DNA from: Gonapodya prolifera JEL478
Taxonomy: Eukaryota; Monoblepharomycota; Monoblepharidomycetes; Monoblepharidales; Gonapodyaceae
NCBI GenBank assembly: GCA_001574975.1
Contig: KQ965772.1
Coordinates: forward strand, 125,918-189,917
DNA: 64,000 bases
Direction of reading: 5' to 3'
Shown here: positions 11,170-22,217 of the stretch, piece after piece
Numbering within the stretch: position 1 is the first letter of the stretch
Layout: every line of letters starts with the position of its first letter
Position numbers and translations under genes: made by a program
The notes under the pieces: model-generated
What the model was told of the DNA's origin: nothing
Databases searched by the model: none
Seen by the model: only the letters and a program-made list of their open reading frames with translations

Positions 11170-12776
11170 ATGTCACCGGTCGCCACCTCTGACGAGACCC
11201 CCACATCTCCAGTGGCAGCCAACGTCGAAGCCGAGTCGCCCGAGTGGGCTGCTCTCCCCATCATCGACATCTCCAACCGAAGCGAATGGTCAGACGAACG
11301 GAGACTCGAGGTCGCACGACAGATCGTGGACGCAGCCCGCAACGAGGGATTCTTTATGCTGACGGGTCACGGAGTGAAGGAAGAGGACGTGCAGAGAGCG
11401 TACGAGATCGTGAGTATCTCCGAATGTGGATGGACGTCTGCAACCTGCCGAAAGTTGATCGGCCTCCGAAACCAGAACGACACGTTTTTCGACTTGTCCA
11501 TCGACGAAAAGATGAAGTACCTGGTGGACCAAGATGCAGGGACTTACATCGGGTACACACCAGCGGGGCTTCGAGTGGGCGGTAGAATGTGAGAGGCAGT
11601 CACTGAGAGTTGCGAGCCACCACACCCAGCGTTTTCGATCGTGATATAGGGAGATGTACAACTTCCCCGCCTTCAACCGCGGCTTCGACTCGACTCCTCA
11701 CCCCTCAGTGTTCAAATCCGACCCAGCCACATGGCGCTTTCTGTCCGAGTTCTCTCGCGGCGCTCACGAAGTCACGCTGTTCTTGCTCGAGCTCATGGCG
11801 GTCACGCTGGACGTTCCGAGCAGCGAGGGAGGGCAGGACTGGTTCCGTGTCCGGCATGACTACGACGGTCCAAATGGAAGCCTTCTTCGCATGATGTGAG
11901 ACAGCCGACTTGGGTGTATCCACTCTTAACAACGTGACCCCATCCACGTCTCCCATTCCCTCTTCCCACCAAAGGCGCTACCCCGCCCTCTCCGCCTCGC
12001 AAGACGCCTCCAAGAACAACCTCCGCCTGGGCGGCCACACCGATTTCGGAACCTTGACCGTCATGTTCTCGCCCAAGATCCCCGCACTTCAGATCCTCGC
12101 ACCCGAGGGGGAATGGCGATATGTTAAACCGGTGGAGGGGGCGTTGGTGTGTAATGTGGGCGAGTGAGTGACCTTCCGGTCCCCAATAATTGCGTAAAGG
12201 GTGTTAAATGGCTTATTTCCACCCAGCACCTTGCAATTCCTCACAGCCGGCTACCTCAAATCCACGCAGCACAGAGTCACCCGGCCCCGGTTCCCTCAAG
12301 ATGCCGAAAAGGACCGCGCGAACGTCATTGTGAGTACTTGATCATGTCTTGAGCATCCGCGAATGCAATGTCGCGTCAAAAACTAACATGGCCCATTTTG
12401 GTCAACGACTTTACTCAGTACTTCTTGAGACCCAACGACGACGTCCCCCTCATCCCCTTACCCAGCCCACAAGTTAAACCTGCCACGGGCGTCACGGAAT
12501 CAACCGACCCCCCCATGACAGCCGGTAAGCCCCACCCAACCACAACTACCCTTCCCTTCCACACACGCGCCTGTCGCCTACTAATCAACCCTCCCCCCAC
12601 CCCCACCCCGCTCCCGTCCACCCCCGCCCATAGCCGACTGGGTCCGCGCCCGCGTAAAATTTGGGTTCAAGAAAAACAACGACACGGGCCGCAACGCGTG
12701 GCAGGACCGGATCAATAAGGATCAGGGTGTGCAGATGCGGGATGAGGATTATGCGTATTCGAGGGCGAATGAGTGA
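11170..12776 (+). CDS. Isopenicillin N synthase-like 2-oxoglutarate/Fe(II) dioxygenase
   Basis: Seven exons fit without a break: 11170-11409, 11476-11588, 11650-11895, 11975-12163, 12227-12329, 12419-12524 and 12634-12776. The N-terminal DIOX_N region reads LPIIDISN and NEGFFMLTGHGV. The jelly-roll core has the iron ligands His and Asp in GGHTDFGTLTV, the distal His in STQHRVTRP, and the following Arg that normally binds 2-oxoglutarate. LRMMRYPAL precedes the core, as in the family. Such enzymes hydroxylate or desaturate small molecules in fungi; the substrate cannot be told from sequence. There are no biosynthetic-cluster neighbours, so a housekeeping or detoxifying role is as likely as secondary metabolism. 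An upstream in-frame ATG at 11098 would add 24 residues; 11170 is preferred because it begins the usual short leader. Confidence 0.88.
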
Positions 12777-14522
12777 CATGGCGATACTTTTGCTTAAAAC
12801 AATTTTTTGTGGGGGATTTAAAATGCATTGCGGAGCTCGCTGTTCCAGTTCAACATGTACGTGACGGTCCAGCAGTTGCTTGCGACCTTTTCCCCGAGAG
12901 AATAGCCACGTCAGGTGGAAGACAAAGATTCCACGCATCATCGCCATTCGCCCGCGACGTACTCGTGCGGTTGACGTACGTGACCATGTCCCCAATTCCC
13001 GTCCCCACTCGACTCACCCACCAACCATCAGCACCACAACAGCAACCACGCACAGCCACACCCACTAGGACATTGGCGACAGACAGCCGCGAAGAACATG
13101 GACCACAATCGCGAGATAGATCGGAGGAGGGGAGAGAGTGGGCGACGAAAAATTCGTTGGGTATGGTTTCATGTCGCCGACTGCATCCGGCAGATGATAA
13201 TTGCTTGCACCCAGCAGAAGACCATTTCGACGCTGCACTTCCCATAGAAGAGGACAGCCAAGGTGCATTCCGCATGTCCTGAGCACCCAGAAGCCGCTCC
13301 GTCTTGGGTTCTCAACAGGGCGCCGCTGACTTGAAAGCGCTTCTAGATTCTTCGCTCCGCAACCCACAAGACACTGAGCGACAGCAAAAGACCTTATTTC
13401 AGAAAATATTAGTCGAAAATCAAAAAAAAAAAAAAAAAGAAGGGCGAACATCTTTTGGCCGGCACTGCGGTTCGAACTCTTGCTTCAGGCCAGGCCATCA
13501 TATCGCAAGAGTGAAGTCTCACAACTGCACTACACCGAGTCGCGCTTCTTGGAGTATGTAAAACATGGTTCTCTATATAGATTTAGTTTCCAGTAGCGAT
13601 AAGTAATAAGAGAAACATGGTCCTTACTAATCAACTGAAAAGGGAAACGGAGCCATCCTCGGCTGGGCCATTCATTCCCCACCGAATCCATCATCCTCGA
13701 TGATTACGGACTACAAGCCTCGTACATTTCGCGTTGTATCGTCTGCCACGTCGTCGTCGCGCTGACGATGCGCGGGCTTGGCTGTCTACGTGGGTTCACC
13801 CGAAGTTCGACGACAAACGGGCAGCGGTGCGTCAGAATAACGATGTTTACCTCAACGTAGGTGATTTCTGCGAGAATCAACGGGCGTGGCCGGCGGGGTT
13901 GTGAGTTGGGTTCGATGGACTACTCGGCAAGCTGTTGCTCAAATGAAAGCGAGGTCTGGGTCATTGGTGGATGGTATGCCGGGACGTTTTCAACGTGTGC
14001 AGGACGTAATGGACTCTGTTAATTGAGCAGGTAAGTGGCTGTAAAGGCCGTTTTTGACCCTTACCAGTCTTCAGTGGACGTGGAACAAGTCTACCGAGTA
14101 CAGTGACACATTATGGAACAAAAGAAGTACGTCTAACACTTTTTCAAAATGTATTTATAGGCTCGAGTGCCCCATGGTTCTGTGTGGGACACAACATCCC
14201 CAAACTCTACATTTGTAACGATTGTGTTACCAAACCGCCAATCCAATAAACTAGCGACTAGCATTCAAAATTGATGAGCTTGAACATACCCCTCCTCCAA
14301 GCCTTTTTGGTTCCCGTACCATTCCACCTATCAATACCAATTTCCATCCCCCCGACTCCTCCAGGACATGTCCTCTCTATATCTATTTCCAGGCGCACCC
14401 GGCATCCGCTCCCTCCAATACTCCTTACCGCGTTCCGTATTCCGATCCCATCTGGGTGTCGCGACTCTCTTCAATTGTTCAAAACAACATTGTTGGTATT
14501 TCGCGCAGTCAAATGTACCACG
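12777..14522. other. Intergenic region without recognisable gene
   Basis: Between the dioxygenase and the end of the C2/coiled-coil gene I see no supported coding region. Several open frames of 60-170 codons exist on both strands, but their composition is unlike proteins and they match nothing. The stretch holds a poly-A run (about 13422-13438), a tRNA-like segment beside it and no other repeat I can support. Confidence 0.5.
13420..13560 (-). repeat. Possible tRNA-derived SINE-like element
   Basis: On the minus strand the segment has an A-box-like GGTGTAGTGCAGTTGTGAG and, about 50 nt further, a B-box-like GAGTTCGAACC. It then reads into a run of about 16 T, the expected order for a tRNA-derived SINE or a tRNA-like Pol III unit. 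The T-arm does not pair well, so it is not a working tRNA. An inverted pair ACTCTTGC/GCAAGAGT lies between the boxes. No second copy is present in the window. Confidence 0.3.
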
Positions 14523-17500
14523 TCAGGAAGAGCAACGCACCGAGTCGTCCAACTCGTCCGCGTAAGATGCGGCTGCAAACCGGAGCTTCAGATCTGCGAG
14601 GTCTCGCGCATGTCGTTGGGTCGCGGACATCATCTGCGTGTTGAATGCGGGTTGCAATTCATTCTCCTGTCCTTTGCCCAGGAGGAATTTTGATTGACAC
14701 GAGACACCAACCTCATGCTCCAGCGCCTTCACTCTTGACTCGGCTTGTTCTGCCCGAAGGAGGAGCTCGTAGGGGATCTTCGTGTCAGAGGTGTGACCCG
14801 ATTGTGACCCTTCGTTTTTGGAGTGTGGTTTGCGGTCAGCTTCATTCCTGTGAGGCGATGAAGATGGTGGGGTAGAGAGTAGGTCGGTTTGGCTTGCGGT
14901 GCTTGATTTGAGGGCGCCGGGCTGCAGATTTAGTTGCGATCGTTGGTTCAGGATTAAGCAAGCACCAGTAGAGGTGATCCAAAGTTTCACCTTGGGTTTC
15001 CTTAAAGTCGACAGCTCCTTCTCCAAAATTGTGGCTCTGTTGTGAATAAAGACGGACATGCAATGGATCTTCACCATCGAGACGGACTCAATACCCTCTC
15101 ACCTTTGTCGTTCCTCATCAAGGTTCGCCCGAGAATCTGATAGCTCACTTGCCAGTTTCAGCTCCTTGAAGTCCGAACGACGTCAAATAAAGCCATGAAA
15201 AAAACGCAATGTATACGTACTGTGTGATCTTTCAAGGCGACGACATCCTCTAATCGCTGTTTCAACGAGGCATTTTCATTTGCAAGGGCGAGGTACGCTT
15301 GTGATTGTGTCGCAGGACCTTCTTGGATCTTCGTTGCGTTCTCGCCTGCATTCAGAAATGGTATCCCAATGCCTCAATGCCACTGACGGGGGAGATTGGG
15401 CACATATCGCATGATTACCTCCATCTATATCAGCCTGCCGTTCGAGCCCTCCTTGCGCAATCCTCTTCTCCAGGCGCTCGATGACCGTTTCTTGCTGCTT
15501 GATCAGGTTCTTGTACCTTGGCACCTTGGCTGCTTGCTCTTGCAATCGTTGAAGATACTCTTGTTGCACCTTCCATCGGAACCTCACTGAGCTTGCCACT
15601 GCAAATGACAAAACGGGTGGAAACTTGCCATATGTGCATTTTGCGTTTCCAAAAGGTCCCGAGAAAGAGTGTCCCTCTGGATCCAACACGTCAGTTTTCG
15701 CTGTATAATGCCGATCGCTGCACGTTACTTCACCTGTTGAACCAACACATCCATTCCGGCGACTTTATCCTCCGCTTCACGTGACCGATCCATTTCGACT
15801 CGGAGGCGACGAGCCAGAATAGCGTATCTATGGACGAGTTCTGTCTTCGATAGTACGTCCACATCGGCAGCCTCGATAAGAGCCTGGGCCCGATTGTCGA
15901 GCTCTGATAGGCGGGTTGAGAGGGAGGCGCAGGTTCGCTGCGTGTCGGCGGCTTCCGTGTTATAATGAGAGGTGAACTACGGAATAAGGGTAGGACAAAC
16001 CTCAAGCCCGTCGTTGCGATCTCTCAAACGGACAACCTCCGCTCCCATACGACGTATGGCTTCAGTTCGTGCATCCAGTTCTTTCAGAATACTTCCTCAA
16101 ACCCGCATTCAATAGGAAGTTTCACAATTGTCAGTTTAGGTAAGAAAGGCTCACCGTCCAATAACTTCAGTCGCTGCTTCCGTCTTGCCTGCATTCGAAT
16201 TCATTGATGTTCGATGTGCGAGAGATGCTCCCATACCCTTTCCACGATTTGAGTTCCCATATGTCACGGAATTTCAAAAGCGGTGTCCAACGACCAATCA
16301 AACGCAACATACCTCCCCGGAGCTGTCAGCACCCACAACCCGTGTCGTCATCCTCAAACAAAACTCACACATGGGTCTCACCCTTTCGCTGCCGGCCCCA
16401 TCCACAACCACCACAGGTAATCCGGTCACCTCCAGCGCGTACCCATCCTGATAGTCGACCGGAATTTTTGAAAGAGGGAAAATGACAGTCCCGAAGAGGC
16501 TTTCTTCGCCATGTTGGGGGTCGCGTTTGACGAAAATTGCAAGGACGAGAGACAGTTCTGGTAGTGGTATCTGGAATCGGTCTTCAAAACAATGGGTCCC
16601 TCTTCTCAACACAGGGAGCGCGAACGCACCCGGTCTACGGAAAAAAGTAAAGTTTTCTCCTTCTCCCAACGAACGACCGTGTCTTCCGAAGCTATTTCTG
16701 CGCTTGTTCTACGAGCTAAGCACACGACGCGACCCCAAGATGCCGGAGAAAACTGTTCATCCGGGTCCGACAGCTTCCCGGCTTCGGAAAACCGATACGT
16801 GTATCTTAGCACCCCACCAAACTCCAGGAAATCCTACCCCGGCATTCATATTTCAATTGATTTCTGGGAATTCGAATCAGAACGTACCGCCGGTTCACTT
16901 CTCTGCGTCCGCCATCGCCGCCCGTACGAGTCGCCCTTATAAACCACCGCGGCGCGAACGGAGAAAGTTCCCCTTGGAACACCTCGCAGCGCCGAAGGGA
17001 CGAGTTCGATCAACCTCCGCGCAGCGTGTGCACCAGGATCAGGAGACTGTACCGCAGGTTGTGGTACGGGTGGTATGTGGGGGACGAGAGTTACGTTGAA
17101 GAAAAGTTGAGGTCCTTGTTCGCCGCACTGCAACACGACTGCCCTAGGGTTCAGGGGCTGGAGCATGGAGAGCGATCGAACGGGGAACTCAAACCGAGCG
17201 AGGGGTTTGGGATAAGTTGGAGCTTGTAAAAGAAACACCAAGGTTTGGCCTGAAGATGGCGATGTGTCTGGTTGGTTGGAAGCTTCCTCGTTCGGAGGCA
17301 GGGGTACGAGGATGGGCTCGTCAAAGAAAGCGTCCCTTAGAATCACAGAGTCCCCAATGTTACACCTCACTAAGTGCTCGAGTCTGAACGCGCATTTACT
17401 CACCCATCCTCAACACTCGCATCCATCGTACTACGCACATCCTTGTTCGCGACCCCGTTTTCCAACCGCACCGATACCCGAGCAGAAGACACAGACTGCA

Positions 17501-18440
17501 AGAGGTTGCCTACGCGTAGGGAGGAAAGGAGGATGGTGGAAGTGTCCGTTGGGATCCAGGGTGAAGGGCTTGTAATTTCGATGGGGTATGCGGTGATTGT
17601 GAAAGAAATGGAGTCCCCTGATACGGCAGAGCTTCGCTTGACTGCGTAGAGCGGTATGGGGCTGACTCACTCTGGTTATCCGAGGACAAACGAACAGCTT
17701 GTGGTCCTGCCGATCGTTTCGCGTTGGGCTCTCTCGTGTTCCCTCTCTTCGCCGAAGATGTGACCCCATTATCACCACGAGACGCAACCACCCGTCCTTG
17801 TTCAGACTCTTCTCCATCCCGCTCCGCCGCCTCTTCCACAAGCCTATTCATCCCCGCAACTTCCGCGGCCGACACTCCCGTGAGTCGCATTTCCACCACA
17901 ATGCTTCCCTGTGGTGTCGCAGCAGCCTTTGAGAAGAACGAGCGGCGCTTGGGGGACTCATTTGCTTGGGCGAGCTCTTTTTGGAGAGTGAAGGTTTGTC
18001 GGGAACGTTTGCCAGATGCCAAGGTTTGGAAGAGCGGCTCTAGAGCAAGAGTGTCTTCTCCCACAACTGTGGGTTTAACATTAAAATGACGACGGAAATG
18101 GGGGGTTTATAGGGCAGCATCACCCACTTGAAACTGAAGGTCGTTCCTCTGGGGAAGTCGATGGAGCAACTTCGAACAGCGTCGCAGTCAGTTCCAGTGG
18201 AAACTCCGTGATTCTCGCAGAGCCATGCCCTTCCTTCTTTTCGCTCCCATCTTGCGTCGACTGCTCCTCCTCCTTTCCAAACGTCAGCGACACTTTGAAA
18301 CTGGCGTTGTTGTGCGGGTCCCCGGCCTTGGTCTTGTCCTGCCATTTGAGCTTCCCGCCCGCGCGGAGTTGGAGGCGGACGAAATGAGGTTGAGAGAGGG
18401 AGAGTGTGGATGTCGCGATTGTCAGGGAGAATTCGAGCAT
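14523..18440 (-). CDS. C2-domain plus long coiled-coil protein (centrosome/cilium type)
   Basis: The product opens MLEFSLTIATSTLSLSQPHFVRLQLRAG, a beta-strand pattern typical of an N-terminal C2 domain, with TEFPLELTATLFE as a late strand. Two more C2-like stretches follow: one at about 17403-16850 (FRLEHLVRCNIGDSVILRD...GQTLVFLLQAP) and one at about 16640-16380 (LSLVLAIFVKRDPQHGEESLFGTVIFPLSKIP). From about 16200 the protein is almost all coiled coil: LSTRLSELDNRAQALIEAADVD, ELVHRYAILARRLRVEMDRSREAEDKV, VQQEYLQRLQEQAAKVPRYKNLIKQQETVIERLEKRI, LANENASLKQRLEDVV, and it ends DLADLKLRFAAAS...SVRCSS at 14523. Multiple C2 domains followed by coiled coil is the layout of CEP120- or CCDC33-like proteins of centrioles and cilia; which family is not decided. 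A run of short introns splits it, and not every junction was resolved. Confidence 0.6.
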
Positions 18441-20486
18441 TTTGAAATTCGCTTGGTGCTGCGGACACGAGAATCGAAAGCTTCACAAAGAAAAAGCAGC
18501 GAAACGCGGACCCATCGCTGCGGACGTCGGCGACCGGGTTCTGATGTCTTAGGAGTCGAAGCGAAAGGACGCAAACGGAGACACACAATCGGAAGCGGCC
18601 CTGATTGCGCCGGCAGCCATCCCACCAAACTGAAACATGACTTCCTTCTACGAGAGGTGCGATGAGGTGGTGGCGGGCCGGGGCCACTGCATGGATTTTT
18701 TTTTTTTTTTTTTTTTTTTTGGACTTTGGAGGGAATGGAGAGGTGGTCGTGCAGAGTTCTTACTGTGCCTGAAGGATGGGGAACGGTTTGACATACCTGA
18801 TGTACAAAATGATGATATACCACGGCCGGATAATTTCTAGTTAGGTCTATGTTAGATTCTAGTATATATTCTAAAGGTCAGTCTAGCATAGACCTAACTA
18901 GAAAGGGCAGGCATCTATGGTGGCATCCCTTAAAACTCTTTCAATCTAGGTCAATCTGTGACCATCGGAATTGCAGTCGCCCGCCTATTCTCGCCCCCCC
19001 TTCCCCCTTTGACGCACATCGACGAATCACATTAATAATATTGTTTATTCATAATTATCTTTTTACAAAGACGTTATTGTCGGTCTGCGCGTCCAATTGA
19101 GTCCACGTCTACTTCCTCCTTCCGGTATCCCCAATTAAATGCAGATTCACTCACTCGAAAAGTGATGGTTTGAGCGCTAACCGTGAGAGTCGACTTGATG
19201 GCATGGCGCTGTAATTACTATGTCGACAGAACTGTCAACCATTGGCGGAGAGGGATTATCAAAGTAATTGAGAATCACCAGGTGTTCATTAGACTCAAAA
19301 AAGCACAGAAATGAAAAACGGTCTACCTGACAAGGGGACGGAGTTGGCAAAGTGTTCCGCATTACAAGTTGGCGCCCGAAACCAGCCCACAATGAACTCA
19401 CCTTAAAACACAACGCCGAAGTGCAGTTACTTCACACAGTACCGATGGTGTTCTATGTGCGATGCATCGCAGGTGCCTATGACCTTCCGAAGAATACTTT
19501 CCGAGATCACACGATACTCCACTCCTCACACTCACCTTTGCCTCCATCACACCGGATCGACAATTCCTTAATGATTTCCAGCCGTTTTCTCGAGCGTCGT
19601 CGCGAGGGAGGGGATTCCTGTTATTGGTCCCAAAGGCGGCAATGGGAAAGTCAGACACACGAACGGGCACGGCGGACTGTTGCTCACATCGGAAAGGCAC
19701 CTCGCGAGCGCAGGTGCAGATGGCGCCGATTGCCATCGCCGGTGAGCTTATTGGCAACCCGTGCAAGGGCATCAAGTTCACTCAAACCTTTCCACAATCA
19801 CTAACAACGCTGCAACGACGCCCATTAAGCCACGAAAGGTGGACGTGCGTACGTACGTACTGGTTAATATTGCGCGCCCGCCTAAACCCATGCTTCGAAG
19901 GGGTCAGCAACGTCGCAATGATATCTTATGGTTGCTAACAATTTATTTTGTTTTATAATACTTCTCATTTGGCAACGACTTGCTTTTCTTTTCCCTCGTC
20001 ACGTCAATACCACTCTAAATCTTATCTATGGTTTTCTAGCGAACGTTCTGAATCCCTATGCCTAGAAAATATGATAGAACTAGTTACTATCTTGGTCTAA
20101 CTAGAGAGGTTGTTTAGGGTTGCTAGGTTTACCGTAGAATCTAGCGATCTATCTAGACCTATCTCGAAAAAACGCGGCCGTGAAACTAGAATCCCGAGAA
20201 GGATTTCATGTATAATATTGCCGGAAACGTTCAGCGTTTCGAAGCATGCACCAGATAGCATCAGACTGAATAGACGACACAGGCGCGCAATTCTCCCATT
20301 CCATCCCAGACATCTTTTCTTAGCGTCAGCGTTTTTAAAAAATAAACTCTCTTCACGTGCCACGCCAGAACTAAACCTCAGCATGAGATCGAACACACAG
20401 GCCTCGCGGCCCAACTCCGGCAAAACTGCCTTTGTCATACATAAAACCACGTCTCCTCCCACTCCCCCCACCGCCCCACCGCCACG
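18441..20486. other. Intergenic region with hairpin and low-complexity tracts
   Basis: No protein is recognisable between the C2/coiled-coil start and the MPO1-like gene. The stretch contains a run of about 25 T (18696-18720), a perfect inverted repeat (18834-18904), an AT-rich patch near 19030-19070 and CTAG-rich sequence at about 20075-20165. That last patch loosely resembles the inverted repeat (CTAACTAG motifs). Open frames of 100-150 codons at 19350-19800 and 20110-20535 have no protein-like features. Confidence 0.5.
18834..18904. repeat. Perfect 18-bp inverted repeat around a 35-nt AT-rich loop
   Basis: The arms TTTCTAGTTAGGTCTATG (18834-18851) and its exact complement (18887-18904) flank a loop rich in TCTAG/CTAGA motifs, so the whole 71 nt can fold back on itself. 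This looks like a very small fold-back element or MITE remnant. No target-site duplication is evident. Confidence 0.7.
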
Positions 20487-21468
20487 ATGTCGTTCCTCTC
20501 GCTCAACTTCTCCACGGACTTGGAAACTGAAATGACGTTCTACGGGTCCTGTGAGCACTGTGTCCCCCTCTTAAGTCGGGCCGGGAAACACACTTACCTA
20601 AAATCCACCATCCCCCCCACAGACCACGCCAACGCTACAAACAAACTCGTGCACTTCATTTTCGTGCCCACGATTCTGTGGAGCGGGCTTGTCTGGTGGG
20701 TTCCCTCTCTGTACCTATATTTGCGCAACACTTCAACACGTCTCCCATCGCCTTCACTCCGCCCCCGACGTCATCAGGTTCGCCCACCCCTCGTTCGCTC
20801 TCGCCCAGGGAACGGTCCTCGGTGACATCCCGCTCGACATCTCCTTCTTCGTCGCCTTAGGGTACGCGCTGTATTACATCCGGCTCGAGCCGGTCGCTGG
20901 GGTTCGTTCGACACGGTTGCTGAGTCGGGATTGGAGACAGGGGGCTTATCGGCTTCAAATGAATTGTCTTTACAGGCACTGTACACCCCGTTCTTGTACT
21001 TCCTCCTCTACACTGCCCACCTGTTCCGCGCTTCCGTTCCCCACGCTGTTTTAATCGCCACAGGAGTGCACGCGTTGAGCTGGGCGATGCAAATATGGGC
21101 CCATCAGGTACGCTTATATACTTTGTATTGGCGCGATTGCCATGCTTGTAACATCCAACCGTTTCGTGTTCATGACTTAGGTCTTTGAAAAGCGGGCTCC
21201 GGCTCTCCTCGACAACCTGTTCCAGGCACTCGTCCTGGCACCACTGTTTGTCTTCTTTGAGTTCCTGTTCGCCTTTGGGTAAGTCGTGAGGACTAGCTTC
21301 GTTCGGAATACCTTCCGTGACCTTCAATATCCACCCACGTTTAGATACCGGCCCCAGCTCCACCAAAACCTCAAAAACAAGATCGGGGTAAACATTGCGG
21401 CGTACCGTAAGGGACTCAGGGAGGCGAAAGTCGCTGCTTATCACGCGGAGGCGGAGAAGAAGAAGTGA
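20487..21468 (+). CDS. MPO1-like 2-hydroxy fatty acid dioxygenase (DUF962)
   Basis: Six exons fit in phase: 20487-20550, 20623-20695, 20778-20901, 20976-21107, 21181-21278 and 21345-21468. The product of about 205 residues begins MSFLSLNFSTDLETEMTFYG and has the family's first histidine motif (SYHANATNKLVHFIFVPT). It has four hydrophobic segments and the second motif WAMQIWAHQVFEKRAPAL-LDN, and ends in a lysine-rich tail (AEAEKKK). This is the YGL010w/Mpo1 family, an ER-membrane Fe(II) dioxygenase that shortens 2-hydroxy fatty acids by one carbon during phytosphingosine breakdown. The histidines thought to bind iron are all present. Length matches the yeast protein closely. Confidence 0.9.
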
Positions 21469-22217
21469 TTGGGCCTGACGGAACGGAGCTCTTTCTTTTG
21501 GTTTTGCCTTTGGTTGCCACTTGTCATCCGGCTTTTCGATTGTAGTATTTGCTGGATACAATTTATGTGATGGTTCGCTTTATTCACTGACGAGTTCCAT
21601 GCAATGACCTACACGAATGTGAAAAGCGATGGTGGTCCGAACGAGTAACCCACGTCCCAAGACCCCGGGACAACACATCACTAGTAACGCTACTGGTTGA
21701 TCATAGCCCACCCCATTATCAATGTCACAAGACGTAATTAAGCGCGCAGTGAACGTTTGGCTTCACCTGATCAGAATATGAGTCATAGTCTTGGAATTGG
21801 ACGAACGTGCCGCTCTTGGGGCGACCATTTCTGTGATTACAGTGTCACGGAGAAGGAATATTGTAGGTCGAGTCAACTCTCTCTTAGTGCAGCTATTTGA
21901 GAGACATTAAAAAGCGTGCACTTAGACAGAAATGCACTTAACAAGAGGAAACTATGTGATGCCCATTCATTTTGAGACAGAGAGACTGGCTCGATACAGT
22001 TAGATAGAACCTGTAGTTAGCGAGCAGGCACTTAGAGAGAGTTGGCTGTATTCCATCGAGAGATTTCTGTGATGACTCGGCTGCTCACTGGCTGTTTGCA
22101 CATTATCATCTCGGCGTTTATTACATTTCGGCTCATATTCGCAGAAGCGGAAGGATACTTTAGATTCCGAGCTTCGGAATTCCTCAACACACGCGAGTCA
22201 ACACACCCGCAGAACGG
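21469..22217. other. Intergenic region, nothing recognised
   Basis: About 750 nt between the MPO1-like gene and the acyl-CoA dehydrogenase hold no supportable coding region, RNA gene or repeat. The last 200 nt must contain the dehydrogenase promoter; no TATA box is obvious. Confidence 0.5.

Noticed and set aside
12585-12995. 136-codon minus-strand ORF at the dioxygenase end
   Set aside because: Antisense to the last dioxygenase exon and low in complexity; no motif.
19366-19385. TTGGCGCCCGAAAC-like string resembling a retroelement primer-binding site
   Set aside because: No terminal repeats, polypurine tract or coding parts are nearby, so a chance match is more likely.
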